A DNA stretch of 64,000 bases from Planctomycetota bacterium (GTDB lineage Bacteria > Planctomycetota > Phycisphaerae > Phycisphaerales > Zrk34): NCBI GenBank assembly GCA_016125255.1, contig WGMD01000002.1, positions 1 through 64,000 on the forward strand, read 5' to 3'. Below the pieces are notes generated by a model. It worked only from the letters and a program-made list of their open reading frames with translations, had not been told where the DNA came from and did not search any database. Made by a program: the position numbers and the translations under genes. How positions within the stretch are numbered: position 1 is the first letter of the stretch; each line of letters opens with the position of its first letter. Below, one piece after another: positions 30,166 to 39,000 of this stretch.

Positions 30166-30741
30166 TCAAACCTCCCGTGAGGCGTAGTCGCTTAACAGTG
30201 TGCGCATCGCCTGCCGCGCCCGGTGCAGGCGGGACTCGACGGTGCCGCGGGGCACCTCGAGCACGACCGCGATCTGCTCGTAGCTCATGCCCTCCATTTC
30301 CCGCAGGACGAGCACTTCGCGGTGCTCGGCGTTCAGATGCATCATCGCATCCGCCACATCGAGTCGAACATCGATCCCATCGCGCGGATCGGCGGCAGCC
30401 GACCCCGGAAACTCGGCCGCCGCCGATTCGCCTCGGCGGCGGTGACGCTCGCGCAGACGCTGCTGCGCCAGGCGAATCAGAATCGCCCACAACCATGTGC
30501 GGAACGACGAGCGAAACTGAAACTGTCGGATGCTTGAGACCATGGCCAGCAGCGTCTCCTGCGTGACTTCCTGAGCGTCGGCTTCGGAGCCGAGCAGATA
30601 TGCGGCCGTGCTCAAAAGGGCATCGGCGTAGCGAACGACCAGCTCGTGCAGCGCCGCGGGGTCACGCCCCTGCGCCCGCCGCACCGCCGCCTCGTCCGCC
30701 GCCCGGTGCCCGTCGGCATCAGTCGCACGTCCCTGCGTCAC
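30166..30741 (-). CDS. ECF-type RNA polymerase sigma factor
   Basis: The 191-residue protein has sigma region 2 (ALLSTAAYLLGSEADAQEVTQETLLAMVSSIRQFQFRSSFRTWLWAIL-type within residues 40-90) and region 4 (LNAEHREVLVLREMEGMSYEQIAVVLEVPRGTVESRLHRAR). It heads a co-directional block that continues through its anti-sigma factor and LTXXQ proteins into the gsp genes. It may control that block. No ECF promoter was recognised with confidence. Confidence 0.9.
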   Translation of the reverse strand: MTQGRATDADGHRAADEAAVRRAQGRDPAALHELVVRYADALLSTAAYLLGSEADAQEVTQETLLAMVSSIRQFQFRSSFRTWLWAILIRLAQQRLRERHRRRGESAAAEFPGSAAADPRDGIDVRLDVADAMMHLNAEHREVLVLREMEGMSYEQIAVVLEVPRGTVESRLHRARQAMRTLLSDYASREV

Positions 30742-30904
30742 CCGATATTGGTCGAAACTGCTCGTGGGTTTCTTCCATCATTTCCAAAAATATTTTCGAG
30801 CCCGCCATCGGCGCGCACCGATCGCCCGCCGCCCCATGCTTTTACATCACGTTCGCCGGATCGCCATTTCTGCACATCCCTGCCCTGCCCGCTGCTTGCG
30901 GCGC

Positions 30905-31543
30905 TCATGGGGCGGCCTCTGACGCCTGACCGCTGACACCTGACCCCTTCTTCAAATAGACATCGAACCGCAATCCCTTACCCTCGAACGTCAGATCGGG
31001 TGCACGCCCCCCCAGCACCGGTGCTCGACGTGCCCGTTTGACCACGACCCGCCGCGTCGCCGCCCGCATCGCCGGCTCAAAAAGCTCGTCCGCATCGGCA
31101 TCGTCCCCGACGACCTCTCGAAGCAGCTTCATCGCCTTCTTCTGAGCCGCCTTGCGCTCCGCGGCGAACATCGGGTCCAGGTACACCGCCTCGATATCCG
31201 TCCGCCCCGCAAGCACCGCCGCCGTCTCGCCCTCGACCAGTTCGATCCGATCGGCGATGTCCGGCTCGGCCGCGCGAGCCCGTGACCATGACGCCAGCAG
31301 CGCCGCAAATACAACCGGCGACCGCTCCACCGCCGTGACCTGACACCCCGCCGCCGCGATCAGCCATGTGTCCAGTCCGTACCCCGCCGTCCCGTCGAGC
31401 ACGCGCGGCCGCTGACCCCGCTTGATCCCCAGCGCGGCAAACAACGGTGCCTTGAGCGAACGCCCCGGACCGCTCCGCACATCAACCGCAAGCCAGTCCG
31501 CCGGCTCGATCCCCCCGCCCTGACTTTCACGCATCCGGTTCAC
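30905..31543 (-). CDS. rsmJ: 16S rRNA m2G1516 methyltransferase RsmJ-like
   Basis: The 212-residue SAM-dependent methyltransferase matches RsmJ across its length: PLFAALGIKRGQRPRVLDGTAGYGLDTW (SAM motif I), CQVTAVERSPVVFAALLASW, the VYLDPMF catalytic motif and KKAMKLLREVVGDDADADELFEPA. It would methylate G1516 of 16S rRNA. The C-terminal tail (GSGVSGQASEAAP) is non-conserved. It appears to be a single gene, transcribed away from the sulfur and secretion blocks' regulators. Confidence 0.85.
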   Translation of the reverse strand: MNRMRESQGGGIEPADWLAVDVRSGPGRSLKAPLFAALGIKRGQRPRVLDGTAGYGLDTWLIAAAGCQVTAVERSPVVFAALLASWSRARAAEPDIADRIELVEGETAAVLAGRTDIEAVYLDPMFAAERKAAQKKAMKLLREVVGDDADADELFEPAMRAATRRVVVKRARRAPVLGGRAPDLTFEGKGLRFDVYLKKGSGVSGQASEAAP

Positions 31544-31570
31544 GACATGAGCGTATCACATCCCGCCCCC

Positions 31571-31600
31571 GAGGCGGGGGGACTTCAGTCCCCCCGCCTC
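31571..31600. repeat. GC palindrome, second copy
   Basis: A near-perfect 30-base inverted repeat centred on GGGGGGACTTCAGTCCCCCC lies between rsmJ and the HEAT lipoprotein gene. It differs from the copy at 12360-12381 mainly at the centre (TTCAG versus TTAAG). Both sit next to gene ends. Confidence 0.6.
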
Positions 31601-31603
31601 ACT

Positions 31604-31632
31604 TTGGTCCAAACCGACATTGCGATTATGAT
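31604..31632 (+). promoter_or_regulatory. Candidate promoter for the lipoprotein-RsbW-STAS unit
   Basis: TTGGTC (31604-31609), 17 bases, then TATGAT (31627-31632). The -10 matches 5 of 6 and the -35 is weak. Transcription would start near 31639, right at the first start codons of the lipoprotein gene. Confidence 0.4.
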
Positions 31633-31640
31633 GGGCGAGC

Positions 31641-31991
31641 ATGGGGATGATGCGTCTTACATTCCTCGGCCTGCTCGCGCTGTTGTGCGGCTGTGCCGAT
31701 CAGCCGGTCAGCGAAGGCGGGTTCAACGCCCGTGATCCGCAATCGAAGCTCTACGCCATTCACCGGGCCGGCGAAACCAGGGATGCGTCGGCGATCCCGC
31801 ACCTCATCGAACAGCTCGGCAGCGACGATCAGCTTGTGCGCATGTACGCCATCACCGCGCTGGACAAGATCACGGGCAAAACGCTCGGTTATGTGTATTA
31901 TGAATCGCCGGACAAGCGGGCCGCGGCGATCGAGCAATGGATCAAGGCGTACAAAGGCGGGCAGTTGACGACGGCGGCGGCGCAACCATGA
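31641..31991 (+). CDS. Small HEAT-repeat lipoprotein
   Basis: The 116-residue product has a lipobox (LLALLCGCADQ, Cys near residue 18), so it is likely a lipoprotein. A HEAT-repeat-like pair of helices follows (DASAIPHLIEQLGSDDQLVRMYAITALDKITG). The remainder (YESPDKRAAAIEQWIKAYK) is typical of small planctomycete HEAT proteins. ATG 31641, 31647 and 31650 are all possible starts. Its stop overlaps the RsbW-like gene start (ATGA), hinting at a regulatory link. Confidence 0.7.
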   Translation: MGMMRLTFLGLLALLCGCADQPVSEGGFNARDPQSKLYAIHRAGETRDASAIPHLIEQLGSDDQLVRMYAITALDKITGKTLGYVYYESPDKRAAAIEQWIKAYKGGQLTTAAAQP

Positions 31992-32458
31992 GCGACACGA
32001 AGTGGGACATCGAGCTTCGCATCCTCAGCCAGCCGTGCTATCTGTGCGTCGCGCGTGCGGCCGTCTCCGCCCTGCTCGAACGCCTCGGCTATGACGAGGC
32101 GGACACCGGTAAGGTGATCCTCGCCATCGACGAAGCCCTCGCCAATGTGATCCGGCATGGCTACGACAATCGCCCCGATGGACCCATCTGGCTGCGCTTC
32201 AACCCGACCGTCTCCAACGGCGACCGCGCGGGATTCATCATGGTCATTGAAGACGAAGCCAAACAAGTCGATCCCGCCGCCATCAAGAGCCGCGACCTGG
32301 AGGACATTCGCCCCGGCGGGCTCGGCGTGCACATCATTCATCAGGTCATGGACGAAGTCGAATACGCCCCCCGCCGCGAGGGCGGCATGCGACTGACGAT
32401 GACCAAACATCCTTCCCCCCTCAACCACCCCCCCACGCAGGGAAACACATCCTCATGA
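31988..32458 (+). CDS. RsbW-like anti-sigma serine kinase (GHKL ATPase)
   Basis: The 156-residue GHKL-fold kinase has the N box (LAIDEALANVIRHGYDN), a G1-like box (IEDEAKQVDP) and G2 (RPGGLGVHIIHQVMDEVEY). Such proteins bind a sigma or other regulator and phosphorylate a STAS antagonist, which is the next gene and overlaps by 4 bases. The real target is unknown, as no sigma factor gene is adjacent. Confidence 0.85.
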   Translation: MSDTKWDIELRILSQPCYLCVARAAVSALLERLGYDEADTGKVILAIDEALANVIRHGYDNRPDGPIWLRFNPTVSNGDRAGFIMVIEDEAKQVDPAAIKSRDLEDIRPGGLGVHIIHQVMDEVEYAPRREGGMRLTMTKHPSPLNHPPTQGNTSS

Positions 32459-32799
32459 GCACATCCGAAATCATCACCAAAAAAGAACCCCTGCCGGACG
32501 GCGTCTGCGTCGCTCTGTCGGGTGAAATCGACCTGAGCCGCTCCCCCGAGCTGCGCACCGGACTCATTGAGATCGTCGGCGCCAAGCCCGCCCGGCTCGT
32601 CGTCGACATGACCGCCGTCCCGTACATGGACAGCTCCGGCGTCGCCACCCTCGTCGAAACCCTCCAGCGCCAGCGCAAAAACCAGGGCAAAATGATCCTC
32701 TGCGGATTGCAACCCAAAGTCCGCTCCATCTTCGAAATCGCCCGACTCGACATGGTCTTCACCATCGTCGACACCGTCGAAAACGCCAAGACAAAGTAA
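32455..32799 (+). CDS. STAS-domain anti-sigma factor antagonist (RsbV-like)
   Basis: The 114-residue STAS protein has the phosphorylatable-Ser region VPYMDSSGVATLVETLQ, as in RsbV/SpoIIAA. It is expected to be phosphorylated by the RsbW-like kinase just upstream. An MlaB-like role is also possible because an MlaE permease gene follows 55 bases downstream; MlaB is a STAS protein too. Confidence 0.87.
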   Translation: MSTSEIITKKEPLPDGVCVALSGEIDLSRSPELRTGLIEIVGAKPARLVVDMTAVPYMDSSGVATLVETLQRQRKNQGKMILCGLQPKVRSIFEIARLDMVFTIVDTVENAKTK

Positions 32800-32854
32800 G
32801 GCGAGCGGTCACCCCCCGCTCCCCAACCCCTAACCCCCGATCCCCTTCCTCCTC

Positions 32855-33691
32855 ATGTCCACCTCCGCCCAAACACGACCCAACCGCATCGCCGCCGCCG
32901 TCGGCTACATGGGCGCGACGGTGATCGACACCCTCGCCTACATCGGCGGCATCACGTACCTGGCCCTCGATCTGATCGTCTGGGTCGCGCGGGCGCTTCT
33001 GACACGCAAAATCCGATTCGGCCGCGAAGCCCTGTACATTCAGCTAGTCCGCGTCGGCGTCCGATCCATCGGCATCATCGTCCTCGTGAGCATGTGCATC
33101 GGTCTGATTCTCGTTTTGCAGATGGCCCCCCCGCTCAAGGATTTCGGGCAGGTCGACAAGGTGGCCAACGTCAACGCCGTCGCGATCATCCGTGAACTGG
33201 GCCCGCTGATTTCCGCCATCGTGCTCACCGGTTTCGCCGGCGCGTCGATGGCGGCGGAATTGGGCACGATGGTCGTCGGCGAAGAAATCGAGGCGCTCGA
33301 ATCGATGGCGCTCAATCCCGTGCGCTTCCTCGTCGTGCCGCGCGTGCTGGCGACGATCGTCGGCCTCACCGTCCTGGCCGTCTTCGCCGACCTCGTCGCC
33401 ATCGGCGCCGGGGCATTCGTCGGCATCGTCCTGCTCGACATCCCCGCCGGCGTCTTTCAGGCCAACACGCTCGAACAGGCCAAGCTCATCGACTTCATCA
33501 CCGGCCTGCTCAAGGCCGGCGTCTTCGGCATGCTCATCGGACTCATCGCCTGTTACAACGGGCTTCAGGTCACCGGCGGCGCCGCCGGCGTCGGCCGCGC
33601 GACCACCATCACCGTCGTGCACGCCATCGTCTCGATCATCATCGCCGACCTGCTCTTCACCGCGCTGTTCTACGCACTGGGCTGGACCTGA
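32855..33691 (+). CDS. mlaE: MlaE-type ABC transporter permease
   Basis: The 278-residue integral membrane protein has the MlaE core (SIGIIVLVSMCIGLILVLQM, VAIIRELGPLISAIVLTGFAGASMAAELGTMVVGEEIEALESMALNP). It would be the inner-membrane permease of a phospholipid-transport ABC system. The ATPase (MlaF) and MCE protein (MlaD), usually adjacent, are not here. It overlaps the end of the convergent ubiA-like gene by 22 bases. Confidence 0.9.
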   Translation: MSTSAQTRPNRIAAAVGYMGATVIDTLAYIGGITYLALDLIVWVARALLTRKIRFGREALYIQLVRVGVRSIGIIVLVSMCIGLILVLQMAPPLKDFGQVDKVANVNAVAIIRELGPLISAIVLTGFAGASMAAELGTMVVGEEIEALESMALNPVRFLVVPRVLATIVGLTVLAVFADLVAIGAGAFVGIVLLDIPAGVFQANTLEQAKLIDFITGLLKAGVFGMLIGLIACYNGLQVTGGAAGVGRATTITVVHAIVSIIIADLLFTALFYALGWT

Positions 33692-34668
33692 TCCTTTCGC
33701 CCGCTGCGAATCTTCACCGGCTCGACGAGCGCCTTGAGCTGCACCATCGCCCGCATGCTCAGCACCGCCGCGATCAGCAGTCCGACCATCACCCCCGCCT
33801 GCCACCACAGTCCGTCACTGAGCAGCCACGCCGCGTCATAAACCATCAGCCACAGCAGCCCACGCCGCATCAGCGTCCGCCCCGCCGCCGCCGGCGTGTC
33901 GCTTTGCCGACCGAGGCGCAGCGCCATCAGTACGAACACGCCCGCCGCCGCAGTCGGCCCGACCCACATCCAAGGCCGCCCCGGCGCGCCCAGCGTGTGA
34001 TGCCCGTTCATCCATGCGATCATCGCCACCGTCACGAACGCCCAACCGCCGACCGTGATCCAGACCTGCGGCCCGACGAGCATTGGCCGCTTGCCCTCGA
34101 GCCGATGCGCCGCCGCGCTGATCCCGATCACATGCGTCATCGTCAGCCACACCGGCCAGACATAGGCGAGGCCCGGATTGGCGATGAACATGTGCACGCC
34201 GCGGATGAGCCCCAGCGTCACGATCCCCACGCCGCCCAGATGCTTGCCCAGCCCGTTGTAGAAGAGCGCCAGCGCCGCGCAGATCAGGCAGAGCATCGTG
34301 CTCATGGGCCCCAACGGAACCGACCCGGCGATCGCCAGCAGGAGCGCACCGACGGAGATCGCGATGCCGCCGCGCTGGCTGAACTGGCCCGAAGGAATCG
34401 GCCGCTGCGGCGCGAACACCCGGTCCCGCCGCGCGTCCATCACATCGTTCAGCGCCATCCCGAAGACGTACATCCCCGTCGCCACCGCTCCCGTGCACAA
34501 AAGCAGCGCCCACAGCGGCAGCGACCGGATCGCCTCGGCGCCGATGACCGGATCCAGATGCGCCCGGCTGATGAAGACGACGAGCCAGATGTTGGAAATC
34601 GCCGTAAAAACCAAGGCGATCCGCATCAATTGCAGGGCGGCGGTCAGTCTTTTGAGGCGTGGGCCCAT
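33670..34668 (-). CDS. UbiA-family prenyltransferase
   Basis: The 332-residue polytopic protein has the first Asp-rich motif NDVMDARRDRVFAPQRPIPSG (NDxxDxxxD) near residue 75. The rest is 8-9 hydrophobic helices (FNV..., ITVGGWAFVTVAMIAWMNGHH). Family members transfer a prenyl chain to an aromatic ring or a sugar-like acceptor. The second Asp motif is not obvious (GLIRGVHMFIANPGLAY in its place). The substrate is unknown. ATG 34668 begins before a hydrophobic segment. Confidence 0.78.
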   Translation of the reverse strand: MGPRLKRLTAALQLMRIALVFTAISNIWLVVFISRAHLDPVIGAEAIRSLPLWALLLCTGAVATGMYVFGMALNDVMDARRDRVFAPQRPIPSGQFSQRGGIAISVGALLLAIAGSVPLGPMSTMLCLICAALALFYNGLGKHLGGVGIVTLGLIRGVHMFIANPGLAYVWPVWLTMTHVIGISAAAHRLEGKRPMLVGPQVWITVGGWAFVTVAMIAWMNGHHTLGAPGRPWMWVGPTAAAGVFVLMALRLGRQSDTPAAAGRTLMRRGLLWLMVYDAAWLLSDGLWWQAGVMVGLLIAAVLSMRAMVQLKALVEPVKIRSGRKDQVQPSA

Positions 34669-34701
34669 TGGCCTATCGTAGCACGGCCCCGCGGCTCAAT
34701 G

Positions 34702-34730
34702 TTGATCCGGCGACGGTCGATGAATAAACT
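34702..34730 (+). promoter_or_regulatory. Promoter of the ptsN-like gene
   Basis: TTGATC (34702-34707), 17 bases, then TAAACT (34725-34730). Predicted start near 34737, about 30 bases before ATG 34769. AAAGGA lies at -10 of that ATG. Confidence 0.5.
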
Positions 34731-34768
34731 GGACCTTTTCGCACCCGCTCAACGCTAAAAGGACCGCC

Positions 34769-35236
34769 ATGCGTCTTACGGACATCATCAAGCTTGACTG
34801 CATCGCCGTGCCGCTGTCGGCCACCGACAAGCAGGGCGCGATCTTCGAGCTCGTCGAACTGCTCGCCAAACAGGGCCGCATCGCCGACCCCGAGGCCCTC
34901 AAGAAAGCCGTCTGGGAGCGCGAAGTGACCCGCACGACCGGCATCGGTCACGGCCTGGCTATCCCACACGGCAAGGCCGAGTGCTGCGATCGGCTGGTCA
35001 TGGCCATCGGCAAGACCGCTGAGCCCATCGAGTTCAACGCCATCGATCATCGGCCCGTCCGCCTGATCTTCCTGCTGGCCAGCCCCCCCGCCCAGACCGG
35101 CGCGCACATTCAGGCCTTGGCCGCTATCAGCCGGCTCATGACCAAGGACGAATTCCGCGCCGCCATGCTCACCGCCCCCGACGCCGCCCGCATCCACGAA
35201 CTCATCACGCAGGCCGAAGCCGTCGAAACCCGCTAG
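34769..35236 (+). CDS. ptsN: PTS EIIA (Ntr/fructose-type) protein, PtsN-like
   Basis: The 155-residue EIIA domain has the phosphorylatable His in GIGHGLAIPHGK (about residue 71) and the flanking WEREVTRTTGIG. It is a cytoplasmic phosphocarrier of the PTSNtr type, more likely regulatory than sugar-transporting since no EIIB/EIIC is nearby. The gene stands alone between the UbiA gene and a palindromic repeat. Confidence 0.87.
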   Translation: MRLTDIIKLDCIAVPLSATDKQGAIFELVELLAKQGRIADPEALKKAVWEREVTRTTGIGHGLAIPHGKAECCDRLVMAIGKTAEPIEFNAIDHRPVRLIFLLASPPAQTGAHIQALAAISRLMTKDEFRAAMLTAPDAARIHELITQAEAVETR

Positions 35237-35382
35237 AGCGGTTTCAGTAAATGTATCGCCACGCATCCTAACGAGCCGCGCGCGTCAGCAAGCGGTCGAG
35301 CCCGCATCCAATCAGGTTCCTTGACCGCTCCCTCACGGTCGCGGCTCGTTGGGAACGCGATTTGATTTGTGAAACCGCTCTA
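35234..35382. repeat. Dispersed palindromic repeat (GAGCGGTTTC family)
   Basis: The outer arms TAGAGCGGTTTCA (35234-35246) and TGAAACCGCTCTA (35370-35382) are perfect inverted repeats. Inside, AACGAGCCGCG and CGCGGCTCGTT form another inverted pair. The element is about 149 bases, begins inside the ptsN stop codon region and resembles a non-autonomous palindromic element found in many copies in planctomycete-type genomes. Only one copy is in this window. Confidence 0.65.
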
Positions 35383-35430
35383 AAAAAAATCACCGGGCAA
35401 CTGCCGCGATCTCGCAGCGATTGCCCGGTG
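35383..35430 (-). terminator. Terminator of the exopolysaccharide operon
   Basis: On the minus strand CACCGGGCAA pairs with TTGCCCGGTG (35421-35430 with 35391-35400) in a 10-bp stem followed by eight T (35390-35383). It lies 29 bases after the rfbC stop and ends the minus-strand operon from the right. Confidence 0.88.
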
Positions 35431-35458
35431 GCTCAGGTTTCAGCTTGTCGATGCTCTA

Positions 35459-36013
35459 TCAATCGAACAGATCGGCCGCGTCCTTGAACAGCGGCAGTTT
35501 TTTGTCCTTATCCGAAAGAAGCGCCGCGTCCGCGCTGATGGGCCAGTCGATGCCCAGCGCCGGATCGTTCCATCGCAGCCCGCGATCGCACTCGGGGGCG
35601 TAGAGGTCCGTGACCTTGTAAAGCACTTCCGTATCGGGCTCGAGCGTGACGAACCCGTGGGCGAACCCGCGCGGGATGAGGATCTGCGTCCAGTTCGCGG
35701 CGCTGATCACCGCGCTGACGTGCTTGCCGAAGTTCGGACTCGAGCGGCGGATATCGACCGCCACGTCGAGAATCGCCCCCTTCGTGCAGCGGACAAGCTT
35801 GTCCTGCGCGTGCGGGGGAATCTGAAAATGAAGCCCGCGCACGACGCCTTTTGACGCCGAGAGCGAATGATTGTCCTGCACGAAGTCCAGATCGATGCCC
35901 GCCTCGCGCAGCGTCTTACGGTTCCATGTTTCGGAGAAAAACCCGCGTGAATCGCCGAATTTACGCGGCGTCAGCAACTTCACCTCCGGCAAGGCCAGCG
36001 ATTCGATATTCAC
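35459..36013 (-). CDS. rfbC: dTDP-4-dehydrorhamnose 3,5-epimerase RfbC
   Basis: The 184-residue cupin epimerase has the conserved RGFFSETWN, DNHSLSASKGVVRGLHFQ (catalytic His near 62) and IPRGFAHGFVTL motifs. It makes dTDP-4-keto-rhamnose for surface glycans. The rmlA, rmlB and rmlD partners are not in the window. The start is GTG 36013 with GGGAGGGG six bases upstream. It is the last gene of the minus-strand exopolysaccharide block. Confidence 0.92.
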   Translation of the reverse strand: MNIESLALPEVKLLTPRKFGDSRGFFSETWNRKTLREAGIDLDFVQDNHSLSASKGVVRGLHFQIPPHAQDKLVRCTKGAILDVAVDIRRSSPNFGKHVSAVISAANWTQILIPRGFAHGFVTLEPDTEVLYKVTDLYAPECDRGLRWNDPALGIDWPISADAALLSDKDKKLPLFKDAADLFD

Positions 36014-36071
36014 AGCAAACCCCTCCCGCGGGCGCGCCCCTCGTTCAACAGCGTCTTGTTCCGATCGCGCC

Positions 36072-39000
36072 TCAGTTGGCGGCCTGCGCCTGCTTGTCCT
36101 GCAAGGCGGTCCGCGCGTCGTCGATGCGCTTGCGCAGATCCGTCGGCATCGACTTCACATCCGGATTCAGCGCATCCAGATCGTTGAGCATGCGCTTGGC
36201 TTCGTCCTTGTCGCCCTTGTTGATCAGCGCGGCGATCAGGTTGACGCGCCACTCGATGCTCTCGGGTTCGATTTTCAGGGCCGAGCGTAGACTCGCCACC
36301 GCCTGCTCGTAATTCTTGCGGGCGGAGTAGACGTGCGCGAGCGTGTCATGGAACGTCGCCACCGTCGGATTCGACTCGACCGCCATCTTCGCCAGCGTCA
36401 GCGCCTCGTCGAGATTGCCGTTCTTGTCGGCGATGAGGACGGCGAGGTTGTTCTGCGCGGTGCTCAGGTCGGGCTTGACCTCCAGCGCCCGGCGATACTC
36501 GGCTTCGGCGCCGTTGATGTCGCCGGCCTGATAGAGAAGCATGGCGTAGCTGATGATCGCGCCGACGTCGGCGTCCTTGAGAGTCGCCAGACCGCGAAGC
36601 TGCTCCATGCCCTTCTTCTTGTAAGCGTCATTGTTCGTGCGGGCGCCGAGGATGTACCAGTCGTTGGCGATGACGACGCGCTCGGCGATGGCGTCGGCCG
36701 GGGTGACGGCTTCGACGCGCTCGAACCAGGTGGCGACCGTCGGCGTGTCCTTGATCGCCTGTGCGGCAAGCTGCGTCCAGAGGGCGCGCCACTGCGGCGC
36801 GGTCGGCAGCAGCGGCTTGAGCAGCTTGGCCGCCTCCTCCGTCTGGTTGAGCCCGATGAGCCCGCGGGCGTACACGGCGATGATCCCCGGCAGGCGGGTC
36901 GGCTGTGCCATCGCAAAGGCGCGGTAGCGCTCGACCTGTGCGATCGCCTTGGCGGGCTGGTTCGTATTCAGATACGCGTTGGCGATCTCGGCGTCGGCGA
37001 GCAGCGGTTGATTGAGCGTGCGCTCGCGCCACTGCTGACCGGTCGAGATGACTTCGTTCCATCGACCCAGACGCTCGAGGAGGCGCGTGGCGCGCTCGGC
37101 CGGGTCGGCCTCGGTCGGGAAGGCCTCCATCGCGCGGCTCGCCAGCGAGAGCGCGTCTTCGAACTTGCCGTAGCGGGCGTTTTCGTCGATGAGCAGCATC
37201 TGAAGCGCCATGAAACGCGGGTTCTTGTCCGCGAGTTTGCGCAGCGCCAGCAGGTGGGCCGTCAGCGACTGCGAATCGGTAGTCTTGTCCTGCATCGTGC
37301 GGAGCACGGCCATCGCCGCTTCGCGATTGTCGTCGTCCTTGACGAGCGCCGAGACCATCGGCCGCAGGGACTCGACGGCGATGGCGGGCTTAATGACGGC
37401 GGACTGGTTCTTGATGAGCGAGAAGAGCTTGTCGCCGGCATTGGCCTTCAGGGCCCGATCGTTGGCGTCCATCGCCTTGTCCGCCTCGCCCAGCGAAGCG
37501 TAGAAGTCGATGAGCGTGCGCCAGGCCAGCGGCTTGTCGGGGATGATCTTCAGCGCCGCCTCGAAATTCTCCGCGGCCAGATCGCTGCTGCCGAAGCGGC
37601 GGTAGAACTCGCCGTTGAGCATCTCCAGCGTGCCGGGCGTCAGCTTCATCTTCTTGAACAGCGCCATCACCTGCATCGCGTCGTCCACACGCCCCGTCGC
37701 GCCCAGGAAATTCGCATACGACTGCACCACCTGCGGCGACGGTGCCGACTTGAGCAGTTTCTGATACTCCTCGTCGGCTTCCTTGAGCTGGCTGCGGCGG
37801 AAAAGCAGTTCCGCCCGCATCAGCGTGGGCTTCTCGCCCTCGGCGCCCAGCAGCGTGATCGCCCGGTCGCTCTGGCCCATCTGCGCCAGCATCGCGGCGA
37901 CCTGCTGACGCTGCACGTCCGACAGGTCCTTGTCCTTCATGGCCAGATCGACGAGATTCTGCGCGGCGGTAAAGTCGCCCTGAAGGATGTTGAGCCGGGC
38001 GAGTTCGAGCTTGATCGCCACGTTCTGCGGCTGAAGGTCCGACGCCGCCTTGAGCTGGTCGATCGCCGCGCCCGTGTTGTCGAGCTGCTGCATGGCGGTC
38101 GCCAGCAGAATGCGCGGCTCGATGAGGTCCGGCGAGCGCTTGACGATGTCATTGAGCATCGTCACCGCCTTCGTCGGATCGCGCTGCGAATCCTCGCCCG
38201 TCAGGTACCAGCGGGCGCGGGCGAGCTGCCACGTGAGTCCCTCATCGGTGCTCTGAGACTTGACGCGCTCGATGGTGCGGTCCATGAAAGCCCGGTCGGA
38301 CTGGACAGCGCCCATGCCGAGGATCATGCGCTGAATGTGCAGATTGTTGGGATTGGCGTCGCCGATGGCGATCCACGCCGCCTTCGCCCGATCGTCGCCG
38401 ACCTGGTCCAGGAAGCGCGCCCACGCAATCTGCCACGACACATCGTCCTTGCCGTTTTTCTCGACGAGCGGCTGAAGATAGGCCAGCGCCGCTTCCTTGG
38501 ATTCATTGGTCAGCTTGAAGACCGCCTCGCCGTAAGCCAGGTTCGCCGTCGTGCCGTTCTTGTCGGCGCTCATGGCGAAAAGCTGCTCTTCGAGGCCGAG
38601 TTTGAAGTCGCGGCTGATGGAAGCCAGTTGCAGGAGCGTCTGCTCGGGCAGCGGCTTGTCCTTGGCGGCCAGCGCGTCGGTGATGACCTTTTTGGCCTGA
38701 TCGACCTTGCCGGTTCGGGCGAGCATCTGCACATAGAGCCCGATCGTGTTGGGCTCGCCGGGCGCGGCCTTCTGAACCTGCGTGAGCAGTTCCAACAGCT
38801 TGTCCTTGGTGTCATCGCCCACGCCGGCGTCGATGAGCTGCGACCATGCGTTGGCCAGACTCACCACCGCTCCGACGTTGTCGGGCGCGCGGAGAAGCGC
38901 CTGCTGCGCTTCCTGAAGCGCCTGCCGGGCGCGGTTCGTCGAGGAGTAGACCATGGCCATGCGGATATGCGGCTGAGCCCAGGCGGTGGCGTACTGCGCG

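Noticed and set aside
35234-35430. CRISPR-like or tRNA-like structure in the repeat/terminator region
   Set aside because: There are no regularly spaced direct repeats and no cloverleaf; the pairs are nested inverted repeats plus one terminator.
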